Shown here: positions 22,630-32,638 of the stretch, one piece after another
How the letters are laid out: each line of letters opens with the position of its first letter
How positions within the stretch are numbered: the stretch's first letter is position 1
Assembly: GCA_027924585.1 (NCBI GenBank)
Contig: BSBM01000361.1
Coordinates: forward strand, 41,246,501-41,310,500
Direction of reading: 5' to 3'
DNA from: Larix kaempferi
Taxonomy: Eukaryota; Streptophyta; Pinopsida; Pinales; Pinaceae
Length of the DNA stretch: 64,000 nt
Position numbers and translations under genes: made by a program
Notes under the pieces: generated by a model
Told to the model about the DNA's origin: nothing
What the model saw: only the letters and a program-made list of their open reading frames with translations
The model's database searches: none

Positions 22630-23060
22630 ATCTGGACAGGTTGAGTAGTAAGCTCGTAAATAAGTCCTAGGATGCTCTTTCGAGGTTTTGCTACTAGAGG
22701 CATATAATCCGCCCTGGAGATCCGATAGGTTGAGCAGTAAGCTCGTAATCGGTCTTGGGATTCTCTTTAGAGTACTTGCAGGAAGCAAAACGCTCTTTAA
22801 AGGTTTTTCCTAACCACATGTAATCCACCTTGGAGATTCGATAGGTTGAGCAGTAAGCTCATAATCAGTCTTGGGATGATCTTTAGAGTATTTGCAGGAA
22901 GCAAGACGCTATTTAAAGGTTTTGTGGTGTGAGGGTCACATATAATCCTCCCTAGAAATCTAAGAGGTTGAGAAGTAAGCTTGTAATCATCCCTGGGATG
23001 CTCTTTAGAGTACTTGTAGGATGCAAGACACTCTTTAAAGGTTTTGTGACTGTCAACATG
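22630..23060. repeat. Imperfect array of about 120-bp units, 4 copies
   Basis: GGTTGAG(C/T)AGTAAGCTCGTAATC appears at about 22639, 22728, 22844 and 22966, followed each time by GGGAT..CTCTTTAGAGTACTTGCAGGA and CTTTAAAGGTTTT. Spacing varies from 89 to 122 bp. It belongs to the family-C 3' region. Confidence 0.8.
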
Positions 23061-23336
23061 TAAAAGAGCCTATAGTCTGAGCTAGGTTTTGTTGATGCAT
23101 GTAATAAGTCTTAGGTTCCACAGTATGGCCACTAGTGATGAAGACCTATAGGTGGTGGGCCTACATCCAGAATGAAAAAGGGTTGGCTCTGTAGAACTTC
23201 CTATGATGAGTATATTGGAGATTGATTGAGATAGCAGCAACAATGACGATAACGATAATCCAGTGACGTTGATTGAGAGAAGAAGACTTGTGCTAGCATA
23301 TCTGTGTCGAGAAATACCTTCCTAGTTAAGAGGGAG
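23061..23336 (+). other. Family C 3' untranslated tail with PPT
   Basis: This unique tail ends in AAGAGGGAG (23328-23336) directly before the LTR. Its reverse complement is recognisable at 59786-60060 next to the family-C LTR there. Confidence 0.8.
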
Positions 23337-24025
23337 TGTTGAGGTATTTGTAACTTCAGAATGTATTTCATATATGTATATTGTATTCCTATAGAGATGT
23401 TATTATTCCTCTATACAGAAGTGTTTGTATCCCTATAGATATGATATTATTCCCCTATATGGAAGTGTTTGTATTCCTATAGAGATGTTATTATTCCTCT
23501 ATACAGAAGTGTCATCATTTATATTGTAAGTGTCGTAACTTATACTTGATGGGTTATTAGACCACCTTGAGGGGGTTAGACCTATCTAAGTCATGTGGGT
23601 TAACGGGTTATTAGACCACCCTATTGGGGGTCGGCCCTGTCAGCATTATGTTATGTGGTTAAGTTGAGGTTGACCTAGTAAAGGTTATTAGGCAAGTCAA
23701 GTCAAGTATAAATAGAGTGCGGGAGGCACTCTATTTGATCATTCACCTCTCACTCATACATTCATTGGATAGTGGTGCACTATTGGAGGAGGAGAAGCTG
23801 CTTCTAGGAGTATATCTCTTATACTTGGGTTTTTTATCATGGCTCTATCTATTTCTGAGGAAGTTGCGGGGTTTTTCACCTTCTTGGTTTTCCCCGGTGA
23901 AACTCTATGTCTCTTGTGTGCTTGCATTATTGTGTCTATGATTGATATGCTATAGATATGTTGTACATGTTGTTCTCTCAGTTAAGATCCTAGATCATAT
24001 TGAAGTAAATTCTGAAAAACTAACA
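23337..24025 (+). repeat. Family C 3' LTR (689 bp)
   Basis: It begins TGTTGAGGTATTTG and ends AAAACTAACA. It carries three copies of a 44-bp U3 repeat (GTATTCCTATAGAGATGTTA type) and a TATA box at 23707-23714. It has exactly the length of the LTR at 59097-59785. Confidence 0.92.
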
Positions 24026-24030
24026 CTTGG

Positions 24031-24369
24031 AAAACAAAGTGAAAAGAAAAGAGGAATTAAGAGACATTTAAAATGGAAAGGAAAACCTCAAAGGTTGATC
24101 CAAAGTACCAAGAACCCTAAGAAAGCACTAAGCCAATCAAAAGGTAGGAAAGTGAACCAAAGATTGTTACCGGACAATCCACTCGAGCGGGTGCGAGCAG
24201 GATCTCCCTAGCTCAATGCAAGTCTAGAACAAATAGAACAGACTACAAACACGTTTTCTAGATCTACTTAAGGATCAAGCGCTAGATGTCTTACCTCTTT
24301 GATTCGCTATCCTTTCTCCCAAATGTTGATCCACGTCCCACGGTCGTCAGATCCAAGCTGCAAGACCTG
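24031..24369 (-). other. Gypsy interior 1 leader, conserved block
   Basis: 24166-24362 is strongly conserved at 44581-44775 in interior 2, although the surrounding leader is not. On the minus strand it contains a good 5' splice donor CAAAGAG|GTAAGAC (intron would start at 24294; interior 2 has GTATGAC). A PBS like that of interior 2 is not found, so the block-to-LTR junction near 24367 looks deleted. Confidence 0.6.
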
Positions 24370-25103
24370 TCAAGACACAGAAAATAGAAATGAGTAAAGA
24401 GCATCTATACAATAAGAGATCTATGTAAACAGTTAAGCAGGTAAACAACACAACATCATTACACATAAGAACAATATTGGTGGAAAGCATTTGTATTACT
24501 GCAAATAGAGGAGTACATGATAGACATATAGGACTACAACCAAATACTTAACGTAGCAGCCCTTCTCCGACCGAATCAATTTCCATATCCTTCCAAGGAA
24601 GCATGAGTTCTCCAAGAGGTGAATGAAGTGTCTTGGGAGAGATTTCACCAGCATGTAGATACTATAGCCTTCCTCTAAGGTAGATTTCACTAGCGTATGG
24701 ATACCTTAGTCTTCCTCCCTTTGGTATGGGAATGACCCTCACTTATACATGACTAAATGGATAGGGTGTGGATAGGATAGGTTGAGGAAGGGTAGGAGAG
24801 AGATAGGGGATCTTCCCAAAGAGTTAGGGTTCGAGTACCAGCTCTCCTAGAGGTTAGGGATAAGCCCCCAAATGAGCAAGTTTCGAGAAGGATCTCGAAT
24901 AAGCTATTTTTGCACATTAATAGACCTCGTCGTACCCTGTAGTGGTGCAACCTACGACGTTGCATGCTGCTAGTGTGCAGCCTATCATGACCCTTCAGAA
25001 CCTAGCACAAATGGGTACAAACCCTTCCAGGATAATTATTAGTCCAAGTGCCTTCAGGGGTGTATACACTGAATCTGATGATGAGTAGATTTTGGGTGTA
25101 ACA
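24370..25103 (-). repeat. Gypsy LTR X (left boundary approximate)
   Basis: The right end is clear: on the minus strand a PPT-like GGGGGGCATTC is followed by TGTTACACCCAAAATC. Sequence differs from LTRs A and Y. It contains a small hairpin CGTCGTA..TACGACG near 24928-24957. The left end is only inferred from where the conserved leader block stops. Confidence 0.45.
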
Positions 25104-25808
25104 GAATGCCCCCCAAAGCATGAAGCTGTTAAGGATGTACAGGTGAAGTGCTTTGATAGAAATAATGGCAAAAGACTCGTCGGATGAAGGATGTTGCTGC
25201 AGTACAACTAACTCTGAACTGACAATATCATATGAAGTACAAGATGGATGCCGACCAATACATTGCAGATCCATGGTAGTAATGACCGACTGAACCCAAT
25301 CATGGCTACTAGATACAAGTGTAGATCCATGATGAGATGATAACATAGCCATGACCAATACAAAAGTGGATCTGTGTAATATGACTCAATACAAACTCCA
25401 TCGCAACCTGGGTAAAACATGACTCCCCAGGGTCTTCAAGCTGAAACCGCAATGATATGAATCTATCCATGTGATTACAAATGTCTTGACGCCGAACATG
25501 GTAGAAGCCACTTGATTACCGGTCATTGATGTAAACCGTTAACAAGTGCGAGGGAGATCACCATTAATGTCAATGATTCCCAAGGTATCACAGTACATAT
25601 CATCGAGCATGAATAAATGAGTTGAAGTTGAACACAAGATGAAATATTTCAATCAAGAGTCAATGATGTAAACTCATGATGAAAGCAAGGTAACCTACCA
25701 TTGAGGCATGCAGGGCCAAGGTACTTCACTGGTTTCTAGATTCAATCCTTGGATGATGAGTTGAAGTCGACAAGGATGAATCCATCAAAGGAGGGCCATG
25801 ATGAATCC
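25104..25808 (-). other. Gypsy interior 2, non-coding 3' region (first part)
   Basis: It starts with the PPT-like tract next to LTR X. The rest is homologous to 8290-8950 of interior 1, with no coding sequence. It is broken by the family-B element at 25809 and resumes at 32567/32639. Confidence 0.6.
25737..25808. repeat. 72-bp flank, left copy of long duplication around element B
   Basis: The block from TAGATTCAATCCTTGG to GATGAATCC abuts the 5' LTR. It is repeated at 32567-32638 on the far side of the element with three substitutions in 72 positions. Confidence 0.9.
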
Positions 25809-26415
25809 TGTTGAAATATTGTAACTTCAAAGAATATTATATTTGTACTTTATTATTCCGTAGATGTTTCATTCCTCCATGAAGATCTTATTGTATATCC
25901 GGAGATGTTTATTCCTCCGTCGGAATGTGGTAACTTGGGTTATTAGACTTCCCTAGTGGGGGTAGGCCCTGTATGTGTTATGTGGGTCAAAGGGTTGTTA
26001 TACTGCCCTAGTGGGGTCGGCCCAGTCAGTTGTAGTGGGGTGTTTAACCCAGTGGTAAAGTTGGGGCTGACCTAGTTAATATAAAGTGCAAGTCGAAGAT
26101 GTGTATAAATAGAGGAGGTGCGTTCCTCATTATACACACACTTCCCTCACTTGAAATGTAGCGCACTTGTGAGAGAGAGGTCTGCTATGGAGGAGGAGGA
26201 GATCATGTCTTTGGTTTGAATCTTTTTATATTGCTGGTCATCTATATTGAGGAAGCTTTGCTGGGTTTTCTACCCCATGAGGGTTTCCCAGGATAAATCC
26301 GTGTCTCTTGTGTTTATGCTGTGCTTGTTGTTTCTTCAGTGATCCTGTATATGCTATTATTGTGAAATGGAATGTAATGCTGATATTTTCTATCTTAGCA
26401 TATTGAATCTTAACA
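25809..26415 (+). repeat. Family B 5' LTR (607 bp)
   Basis: It begins TGTTGAAATATTG and ends GAATCTTAACA; the TATA box is at 26104-26111. It aligns along its length with 2507-3110. Confidence 0.93.
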
Positions 26416-26427
26416 TGCTATCAGAGC
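26416..26427 (+). other. Primer binding site (initiator tRNA-Met type)
   Basis: TGCTATCAGAGC directly follows the LTR and differs by one base from the canonical TGGTATCAGAGC. Confidence 0.85.
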
Positions 26428-28985
26428 TAACATGAAGGAAGGCAATGTATGGCACTTACGACACTTGCTTCACTTGCAACAATTTGAAGGTTTGGGTTTT
26501 ATATAGCAAAAACCAGTCATCGTGGAACTTTTGCTATAAATCCATTTTTGTGAATTTGAAGGATCTGAAACCTTTACAGGTCGTAGATAACATCCCCAGG
26601 TATCTTGTGTCCAAAGGAAATCCTAAGATTCATTTTACTTTGTAAGTTATGATCAGTACAAGTTAGGGTTTCTGCCTCTTCTAGATCTCATTCAAAATCA
26701 GGTGACCTAGGAAAAAAGGTCATAACTTGGGCTAGGAATCTCCAAATTAAATTTCGTAAAAAGTGATAGGTAGTACATAGACTATACTATCCGAAGAAAT
26801 GTGTTTAGAGGTCGAAGTTGAACCAGTGACACGTGGCACACCGTACAAGTTAGCTCTCCTGTTTTATCCCATAAACAGGTCACGTTGCAACACGTGGCAT
26901 AACTCTCTCTTAGAAAATCCAATTGAGGTCAGACCTATCAGGATGGAAATATGATAGGTCAGGATACCAAAAAAAAAGTTTTTAGACCCTGTGGATCGAA
27001 ACGTTCATAGTTACAGCAGAAACAATCAGGTACATAAGTATGTCAAAACATAATTATTTTTTGAGCACATTCATTCATGGTTTCCGGAATTTAGGGTTTC
27101 GAAAAAGTTGGAATTTCTATAATCAGATATTACGGATGGACGCTACTCATCAAAATCGAAATTTAGAGACCAAGATCAAAATTTTTGGCTAGTTGGAAGA
27201 CCGAGCTTGATCAAACCCCAGTTCGGGATTTTGATCGGAAAGGTGGAAAATTAGGGCCTCAGCAAAAGTTGGAATTTTTTAAGTCTGTGACCACGGATGG
27301 AAGCTCCTTAGAAAAATAAGAGTTTAGAGCCTTGGATTGAACCTTTTGATTTGGTAGAAGGGTGGGTTTCATCAAAACCTAGTTCGGGATCCTATCCAGA
27401 AGATCCAGAAGTTTCGAACGCAATTTCTGGAGATTTCAAAATTGAAGTATGCTAGTTTGATCAACTCAACAAGACACATCCTTCCATACATTCAGAAGTG
27501 TGAAAGTCAAAGATTGAATTTTTAGGGTTTCTCTAACAAACCCTAATCAAGCTCCAGATCCAGTTTCATGGGGAGTTGAGGCTAAGGCCTTACATAAGAA
27601 GACTACAAGAAATCTCGACAGGTATGACTTAAGGATATACATGTATGTCTTGCAATTTGATTCTTGATTAAGTTCATAATATGTTTGTCTTCATATTATT
27701 TAGGTTAGTACAATATTGATTAATGTTAGAATTGTCTTATCACCCTAATAAAAGTATGAAATCTTGTGAATGATAGAAGACATTCATTGATTAGGGTTAT
27801 ATGATTGTACTAATGAACTGTGGTGTTGTATGAGGTTGATGATGTATGCTAACAAGATACAGGTACATCACGAAAGACAAATCAAGTTCCATGACCATGA
27901 CAACATGAAGACAAAGACTCATCCATAATCTTTGATCACGTAGAATTTCTACTTACGAGGTATGTATGACTTTGTTTTATTATGCTTTACCTATGAGATA
28001 TGCAGGTTCTAGCACAGGATCTCTAAATCATTGAAGAGAACAAAGAATATATTGTTTAGGTATGTTAGACATAACTAAGTAGGTATACTAATCTAGATAT
28101 GTTTTCCTATGTTAAGCTAAAATCCTACTTTGTGCTCGGATCTTAGTATACCCATATATTGAATGATCATGACCATACATATTCAAGATTATTTAGAATT
28201 ATAATGTTTTGATAATATTGAGATTATACTAATGAATATATGTTTGTGTATGATATCATGAGGATGACACTAGTGCACACTTGAGCATGCACAGTGGTAT
28301 AGATTGAATAGAAGTTCAAAAGACATATAGAAGATCAAGCGGGAGGAAACCACACAAACATAAAAGATAAGTATTTGAGTTGTTATTTGAAACAGTAAAT
28401 GATATTGCTTGTAATAGATTGCATGCATATTTAGAATATATCATGCTGAGTGTAAAAATTCATATAGCATTGAACAGTATACTACTAATATGCATATGAT
28501 TGGTAAGTTGGACAAACATTCCATTGTTGCTTGTCTAGAATGAAACCTCTTTGCTGACATGCTGAGAGCTGTGCACACTCTCGATAGTATGTTCTGGTAG
28601 AGAAGGAAGGCATCTAGATAGCCACTGTATGCATACAGAATATGGAAAAGTGTTGTGCCAAAGTATTGGTCAAGATAGTTGCATAAATGATATCTGTATG
28701 CATAATAGGTTATCATGTCAACATGATTTGATAATTATGAAGCATTACTAATCATGTACTTAATCTTGATTTGTAGGAAAGATCATGAAGAATGATGAAC
28801 ACCGAACAAGTGATGGATGTTCAACAAAAAGGATTTACAAATAAAACACACTATAGAAGGCTCGTGGTTAGAAGATTATCTTAGAAAGAGGAAGAGAACC
28901 ATGATGAGATGTTTGCTCCAAGCGGCTAGATAAGACCATTATCTTAATGATATAATTGAAGAAGAAGTGTGAATCAATGATTCAA
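26428..28985 (+). other. Family B leader and eroded middle, no gene recognised
   Basis: 27107-27430 holds two diverged copies of a block of about 161 bp marked by AAAAGTTGGAATTT and AC(T/C)TAGTTCGGGAT; element D has the equivalent duplication in its leader. From about 27590 to 28985 I see AT-rich sequence with no coding signal on either strand. Confidence 0.55.
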
Positions 28986-29698
28986 TTGAAGAAAGCTCTA
29001 TTCGGGTATCTAGGATCGATAGTCAATTGATGAGCTTAACGATCACCATGGGTGATGTGGATCTCAACCTTTGCTACAAGGTTGAATATGGTTTCTATAT
29101 ACAGATGACATGGATGCAAGAAAGAACTCACCACATAGTTCGAATGATACTGAGGCTCATATCAGTAGACCCATCTGGAGAGAGATGGCACAAATAGATA
29201 TGCAGAAGATCACTCAAATACAGAGTGTGAATGATGTTCAGTCACAAATGGAGAATTGACAGTTTCTTGATAAGCTTGGCCTTTATCAAAAGAAAAGATG
29301 ATCCGTTACGAATGATGAACCTGTCATACTATTACTGTATGTCGATGATCTAATTTTATAGACAGATCATGAAAAGAAAGAAGAAGATGGTTGCAGAAAT
29401 GAAAATGAAAGATCTCAGATTGATGCATTACTTCCTAGTATGGAAAGGCTCAGAAGGAATCTTTCTCATCCTGGGAAAGTACGTTGTGGAAATCTTGAGA
29501 AGAATTGATATATTGGAATGTGAAGCCATGGCCACTCTCATGGGTTCCGACTTGAAGTTGTTAGCTGATAACTCCTCAAAGTTAGTGGATGTAACTCTAT
29601 ATAGACAAATTATTGGATCATTGATGTATCTGACGTATACTAGGCCAAATATATGCTTTGCTGTGAAACAACTCGAGACAGTATCTAGTGGAACCTAG
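28986..29698 (+). pseudogene. Copia RT, eroded
   Basis: A trace of the LKKALYG block (QLKKALFGY) is visible near 28990. The active site is preserved as VILLLYVDDLIL near 29318-29352, followed by a stop and frameshift. The reading 29369-29698 carries MKDLRLMHYFLVWKGSEGIF, LGKYVVEILRRIDILECEAMAT and SLMYLTYTRPNICFAV, typical of the C-terminal part of copia RT and its connection to RNase H. Confidence 0.88.
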
Positions 29699-30240
29699 AT
29701 GAGTTCACTTGATAGCTGCAAAGCATGTGATGAGGTACCTGAAGGGTACGATAGACTTTGGTCTATATAATTTTGGAGATCATGACTTCAGATTGTATGG
29801 CTACTCAGATGTTGATTGGGTAGGAAGTGTATTAGACAGGAATAGCACATCGAGCGGATGTTATTGTCTTGGATTTGCCATGATCTCATGGTTTAGCAGG
29901 AAGCAGTCCAGTGTGGCTCTCAGCACAATCAAAGCAATATATATGGCTTCTTGCTCTACTAGTTGTGAAGCAGTATGGCTTCAAGATTGTTTGACTTAGA
30001 GATAGACCCAACTGTGATCCTATGTGACAAACAGAGTTGTATCAAGATGGCAAAGAATCTAGCGTTCCATGATAAGTCAAAGCACATAGAGATCTAACAT
30101 TTCTATATACAAGATATGGTGCAGAAAGGAACTATAAAGTTTAAATTTGTAACAAGTTGCCAATGTACTAACCAAACTTCTACCTCAAGTAAAGTTTGAG
30201 TATTTTTGAGACAAGCTTGGTAGGACCCTCCTCGAAAGGG
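29699..30240 (+). pseudogene. Copia RNase H
   Basis: The reading 29709-29999 has AAKHVMRYLKGTIDFGLYN, GYSDVDWVGSVLDRNSTSGC-type sequence (SDxDWxG catalytic block) and SRKQSSVALSTIKAIYMA, all standard for copia RNase H; the usual AEY reads AIY. It continues with stops as ILCDKQSCIKMAKNLAFHDK to the C-terminus. A PPT-like AAAGGGGGAG follows at 30235-30244, before the arrays. Confidence 0.88.
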
Positions 30241-30359
30241 GGAGTGATGTGGTCACTTATGATGAGATTGCCTGCATCGACAGTGAGGTGAATGATGTGG
30301 ATACATATATTGGTGATGCCGACAGAGAGGTTGGTGGATGGTCCTTAGACAGGGTCTAA

Positions 30360-30790
30360 GTTGACAAGGGGATTGCATCATCCTTGAACATATGTTCTAA
30401 AAGGATTCGTAGACATATGTATCCAAAAATGAAGTCCTTAGTGGACAGGTGGGGATTGTGTCGTCCCCGGACTTCAGTCCCTTGAATTGATCCGTAGACA
30501 TATGTCTCTGAAAATGAAGTCCTTAGTGGACAGGTGGGGATTGTATCGTCCCCAGACTTCAGTCCCTTGAATTGATCCGTAGACCTATGTCTTCGAGAAT
30601 GAAGTCCTTGGTGGACAGGTGGGGATTGTATCGTCCCCAGACTTCGGTCCCTTGAATTGATCCATAGAATTATGTCTTCGAGAACGAAGTCCCTATTGGA
30701 CGAGAGGGATTGCATCATCCCTGGACTTCGGTTCCCTGAACTGACCCGTAGACATCTGTCTCCAAAAATTGGTGATAGGACTGCATCGTC
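30360..30790. repeat. 85-bp tandem array, 4-5 copies
   Basis: GAAGTCC(T/C)TA..GGACAGGTGGGGATTG recurs at 30431, 30516, 30601 and 30686. It is the diverged counterpart of the 87-bp array at 1-430. Confidence 0.92.
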
Positions 30791-30894
30791 CCTGAACGTT
30801 TAGTTCAAAATGTACGTGATAGGACAGCATTGTCCATAGACATGAGAGGTGTCTTAAATAGATCAAGATTGATCATCCTTAGATAGTGATCATG
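30791..30894. other. Unexpanded monomers of the 40-bp and 71-bp units
   Basis: One TTCAAAATGTACGTGA unit and one GACATGAGAGGTGTCTTAAA..GATCATCC unit are present singly here, whereas both are amplified at 443-1275. Confidence 0.75.
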
Positions 30895-31405
30895 TAATTC
30901 CGAAAGGAAGGATAGTCTTAAATATTGATCCATAGACTAGAATCCTGTAATTCCGAAAGGAAGGATTGTCTAAGATGTGAGTAGTGGACAAGGATCCCGT
31001 AATTCCAAAAGGAAGGATCGTCCAAGTGTGGTAGCTATTTAAAGACTGGGTCCCGTAATTCCGAAAGGAAGGATTGTCTGAGCACCCCCAATGTTGATGG
31101 ACTAGAATCCCGTAATTCCGAAAGGAAGGATTGTCCATGATCCCATAATTTTGAAACGAAGGATCACCAGTGTTGATGGAATAGAATCCTGTAGTTCTGA
31201 AAGGAAGGATTGTCCATGATCCAGTAATTCCGAAAGGAAGGATCACCAGTGTTGATGGACTAGAATCCCGTAATTCCGAAAAGGAAGGATTGTCCGTGAT
31301 CTCGTAATTCCGAAAGGAAGGATCACCAGAGTTGATGGACTAGAATCGTGTAATTCCAAAAGGAAGGATTGTCCATGATCCCGTAATTCCGAAAGGAAGG
31401 ATCGT
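30895..31405. repeat. Array of the CCCGTAATTCCGAAAGGAAGGAT motif
   Basis: The 23-nt motif recurs roughly a dozen times with alternating spacers (TGTCCATGATC, CACCAGTGTTGATGGACTAGAAT), giving a higher-order unit of about 80 bp. Its single counterpart in the left family-B copy is the shortened CCCGTAATTGGATC near 1257. The minus-strand reading 30890-31246 is repeat translation. Confidence 0.92.
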
Positions 31406-31424
31406 GTGTGTTGCAGGGTATGCT

Positions 31425-31745
31425 GCTACTTGACTGATGAGGATACTTGTATTGATGAGGATTCTTGTATTGATGTATTGATACTTGTATTGATGATATG
31501 TATTGATGAGGATACTTGTATGTATACTTGTATTGATGAGGATACTTGTATTGATGATATACTTGTATTGCTGAGGATACCTGTATTGATGATGCGTATA
31601 CTTGTATTGGTGTGGATACTAATACTGATGATCCATATGATGTAGATCGAGATGATCGAGATGCTGTAGATCGAGATGATCAGATGTTGATGATCATGTG
31701 ATGAAAATGCTGATGATCATGTGATGATGATGCTGATGATCGTGA
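31425..31745. repeat. GAGGATACTTGTATTGAT array and short 24/23-bp units
   Basis: Irregular copies of GAGGATACTTGTATTGAT run to about 31640. They are followed by a few GTAGATCGAGATGATC and GATGATCATGTGATGA units, in the same order as 1320-2280 but much shorter. Confidence 0.85.
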
Positions 31746-31985
31746 GGATCCAGATGATGATGTTGATGTTGTTGTAGCTGTTCAAGTGCTGCAGAAGATG
31801 AAGATTCAGTATTGAAGATGTTGATGTTCCAGTATTGGAATATCTTGAAGAGGTTCCAGTAACTGGTTGAGTTACTGATGATGTTGAGAAAGCTTCCAAT
31901 GATTTATAGATGTATCATGTATGATGTTGATGACTCTCCTTGCTTGTGCAGATGCTATTATAATATCCTTCTCGTTAAGGGTGAG

Positions 31986-32566
31986 TGTTGAAATATTGTA
32001 ACTTCAAAGAATATTATATTTGTACTTTATTATTCCGGAGATGTTTCATTCCTCCGTGAAGATCTTATTGTATATCCGGAGATGTTTATTCCTCCATTGG
32101 AATGTGGTAACTTGGGTTATTAGACTTCCCTAGAGGGGGTAGGCCCTGTATGTGTTATGTGGGTCAAAGGGTTGTTAGACCACCCTAGTGGGGTCGGCCC
32201 AATCAGTTGTAGTGGGGTGTTTAACCCAGTGGTAAAGTTGGGGCCGACCTAGTTAATATAAAGTACAAGTCAGAGATGTGTATAAATAGAGGAGGTGTGT
32301 TCCTCATTATACACACACTTCCCTCACTTGAAATGTAGCGCACTTGTGAGAGAGAGGTCTGCTATGGAGGAGGAGGAGATCATGTCTTTGGTTTGCATCT
32401 TTTTATATTGCTGGTCATCTTCATTAAGGAAGATTTGCTGGGTTTTCTACCCCATGAGGGTTTCCCAGGATAAATCTGTGTCTCTTGTGTTTATCTGTGC
32501 TTGTTGTTTCTTCAGTGATCCTGTATATGCTATTATTGTGAAATGGAATGTAATGCTTATATTTTA
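31986..32566 (+). repeat. Family B 3' LTR, 3' end truncated
   Basis: It follows the PPT AAGGGTGAG (31977-31985) and aligns with 25809-26415 until ATATTTTATAGATTC, where it leaves the LTR sequence and enters the duplicated 72-bp flank. The final TCTTAGCATATTGAATCTTAACA of the 5' LTR is missing. The TATA box is at 32281-32288. Confidence 0.9.
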
Positions 32567-32638
32567 TAGATTCAATCCTTGGATGATGAGTTGAAGTTGA
32601 CAAGGATGAATCCGTCGAAGGAGGGCCATGATGAATCC
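32567..32638. repeat. 72-bp flank, right copy of long duplication around element B
   Basis: It repeats 25737-25808 with three substitutions and then continues into the interrupted gypsy sequence (CCCATCAATCGACATG). Confidence 0.9.

Larger units (their letters stand above)
21511..24030 (+). mobile_element. Non-autonomous family-C derivative (U3 - arrays - 3' LTR) with CTTGG target duplication
   Basis: The element proper is 21516-24025 (2510 bp) and is flanked by perfect CTTGG copies at 21511-21515 and 24026-24030. It begins with 333 bp of family-C LTR (TGTTGATGTATTTAC) and switches immediately after the TATA box (21841-21848) to tandem arrays, so R-U5, PBS and all coding sequence are absent. 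The arrays are followed by a PPT and a complete 689-bp LTR. It sits in the leader of gypsy interior 1. Confidence 0.88.
25809..32566 (+). mobile_element. Copia element family B, both LTRs, decayed interior
   Basis: The element comprises 5' LTR 25809-26415, PBS 26416-26427, a leader with a duplicated block, a long non-coding or eroded middle, RT and RNase H (28990-30240), tandem arrays (30360-31745), a PPT and a 3' LTR lacking its last 40 or so bases. Gag, protease and integrase were not recognisable. It interrupts the non-coding 3' part of gypsy interior 2. Confidence 0.9.

Noticed and set aside
24753-25420. Minus-strand readings of 70-118 residues
   Set aside because: They lie across an LTR and the non-coding gypsy 3' region, have no domain, and are not preserved in the homologous copy at 8290-8950.
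30890-31246. 118-residue minus-strand protein
   Set aside because: It is the translation of the CCCGTAATTCCGAAAGGAAGGAT array.
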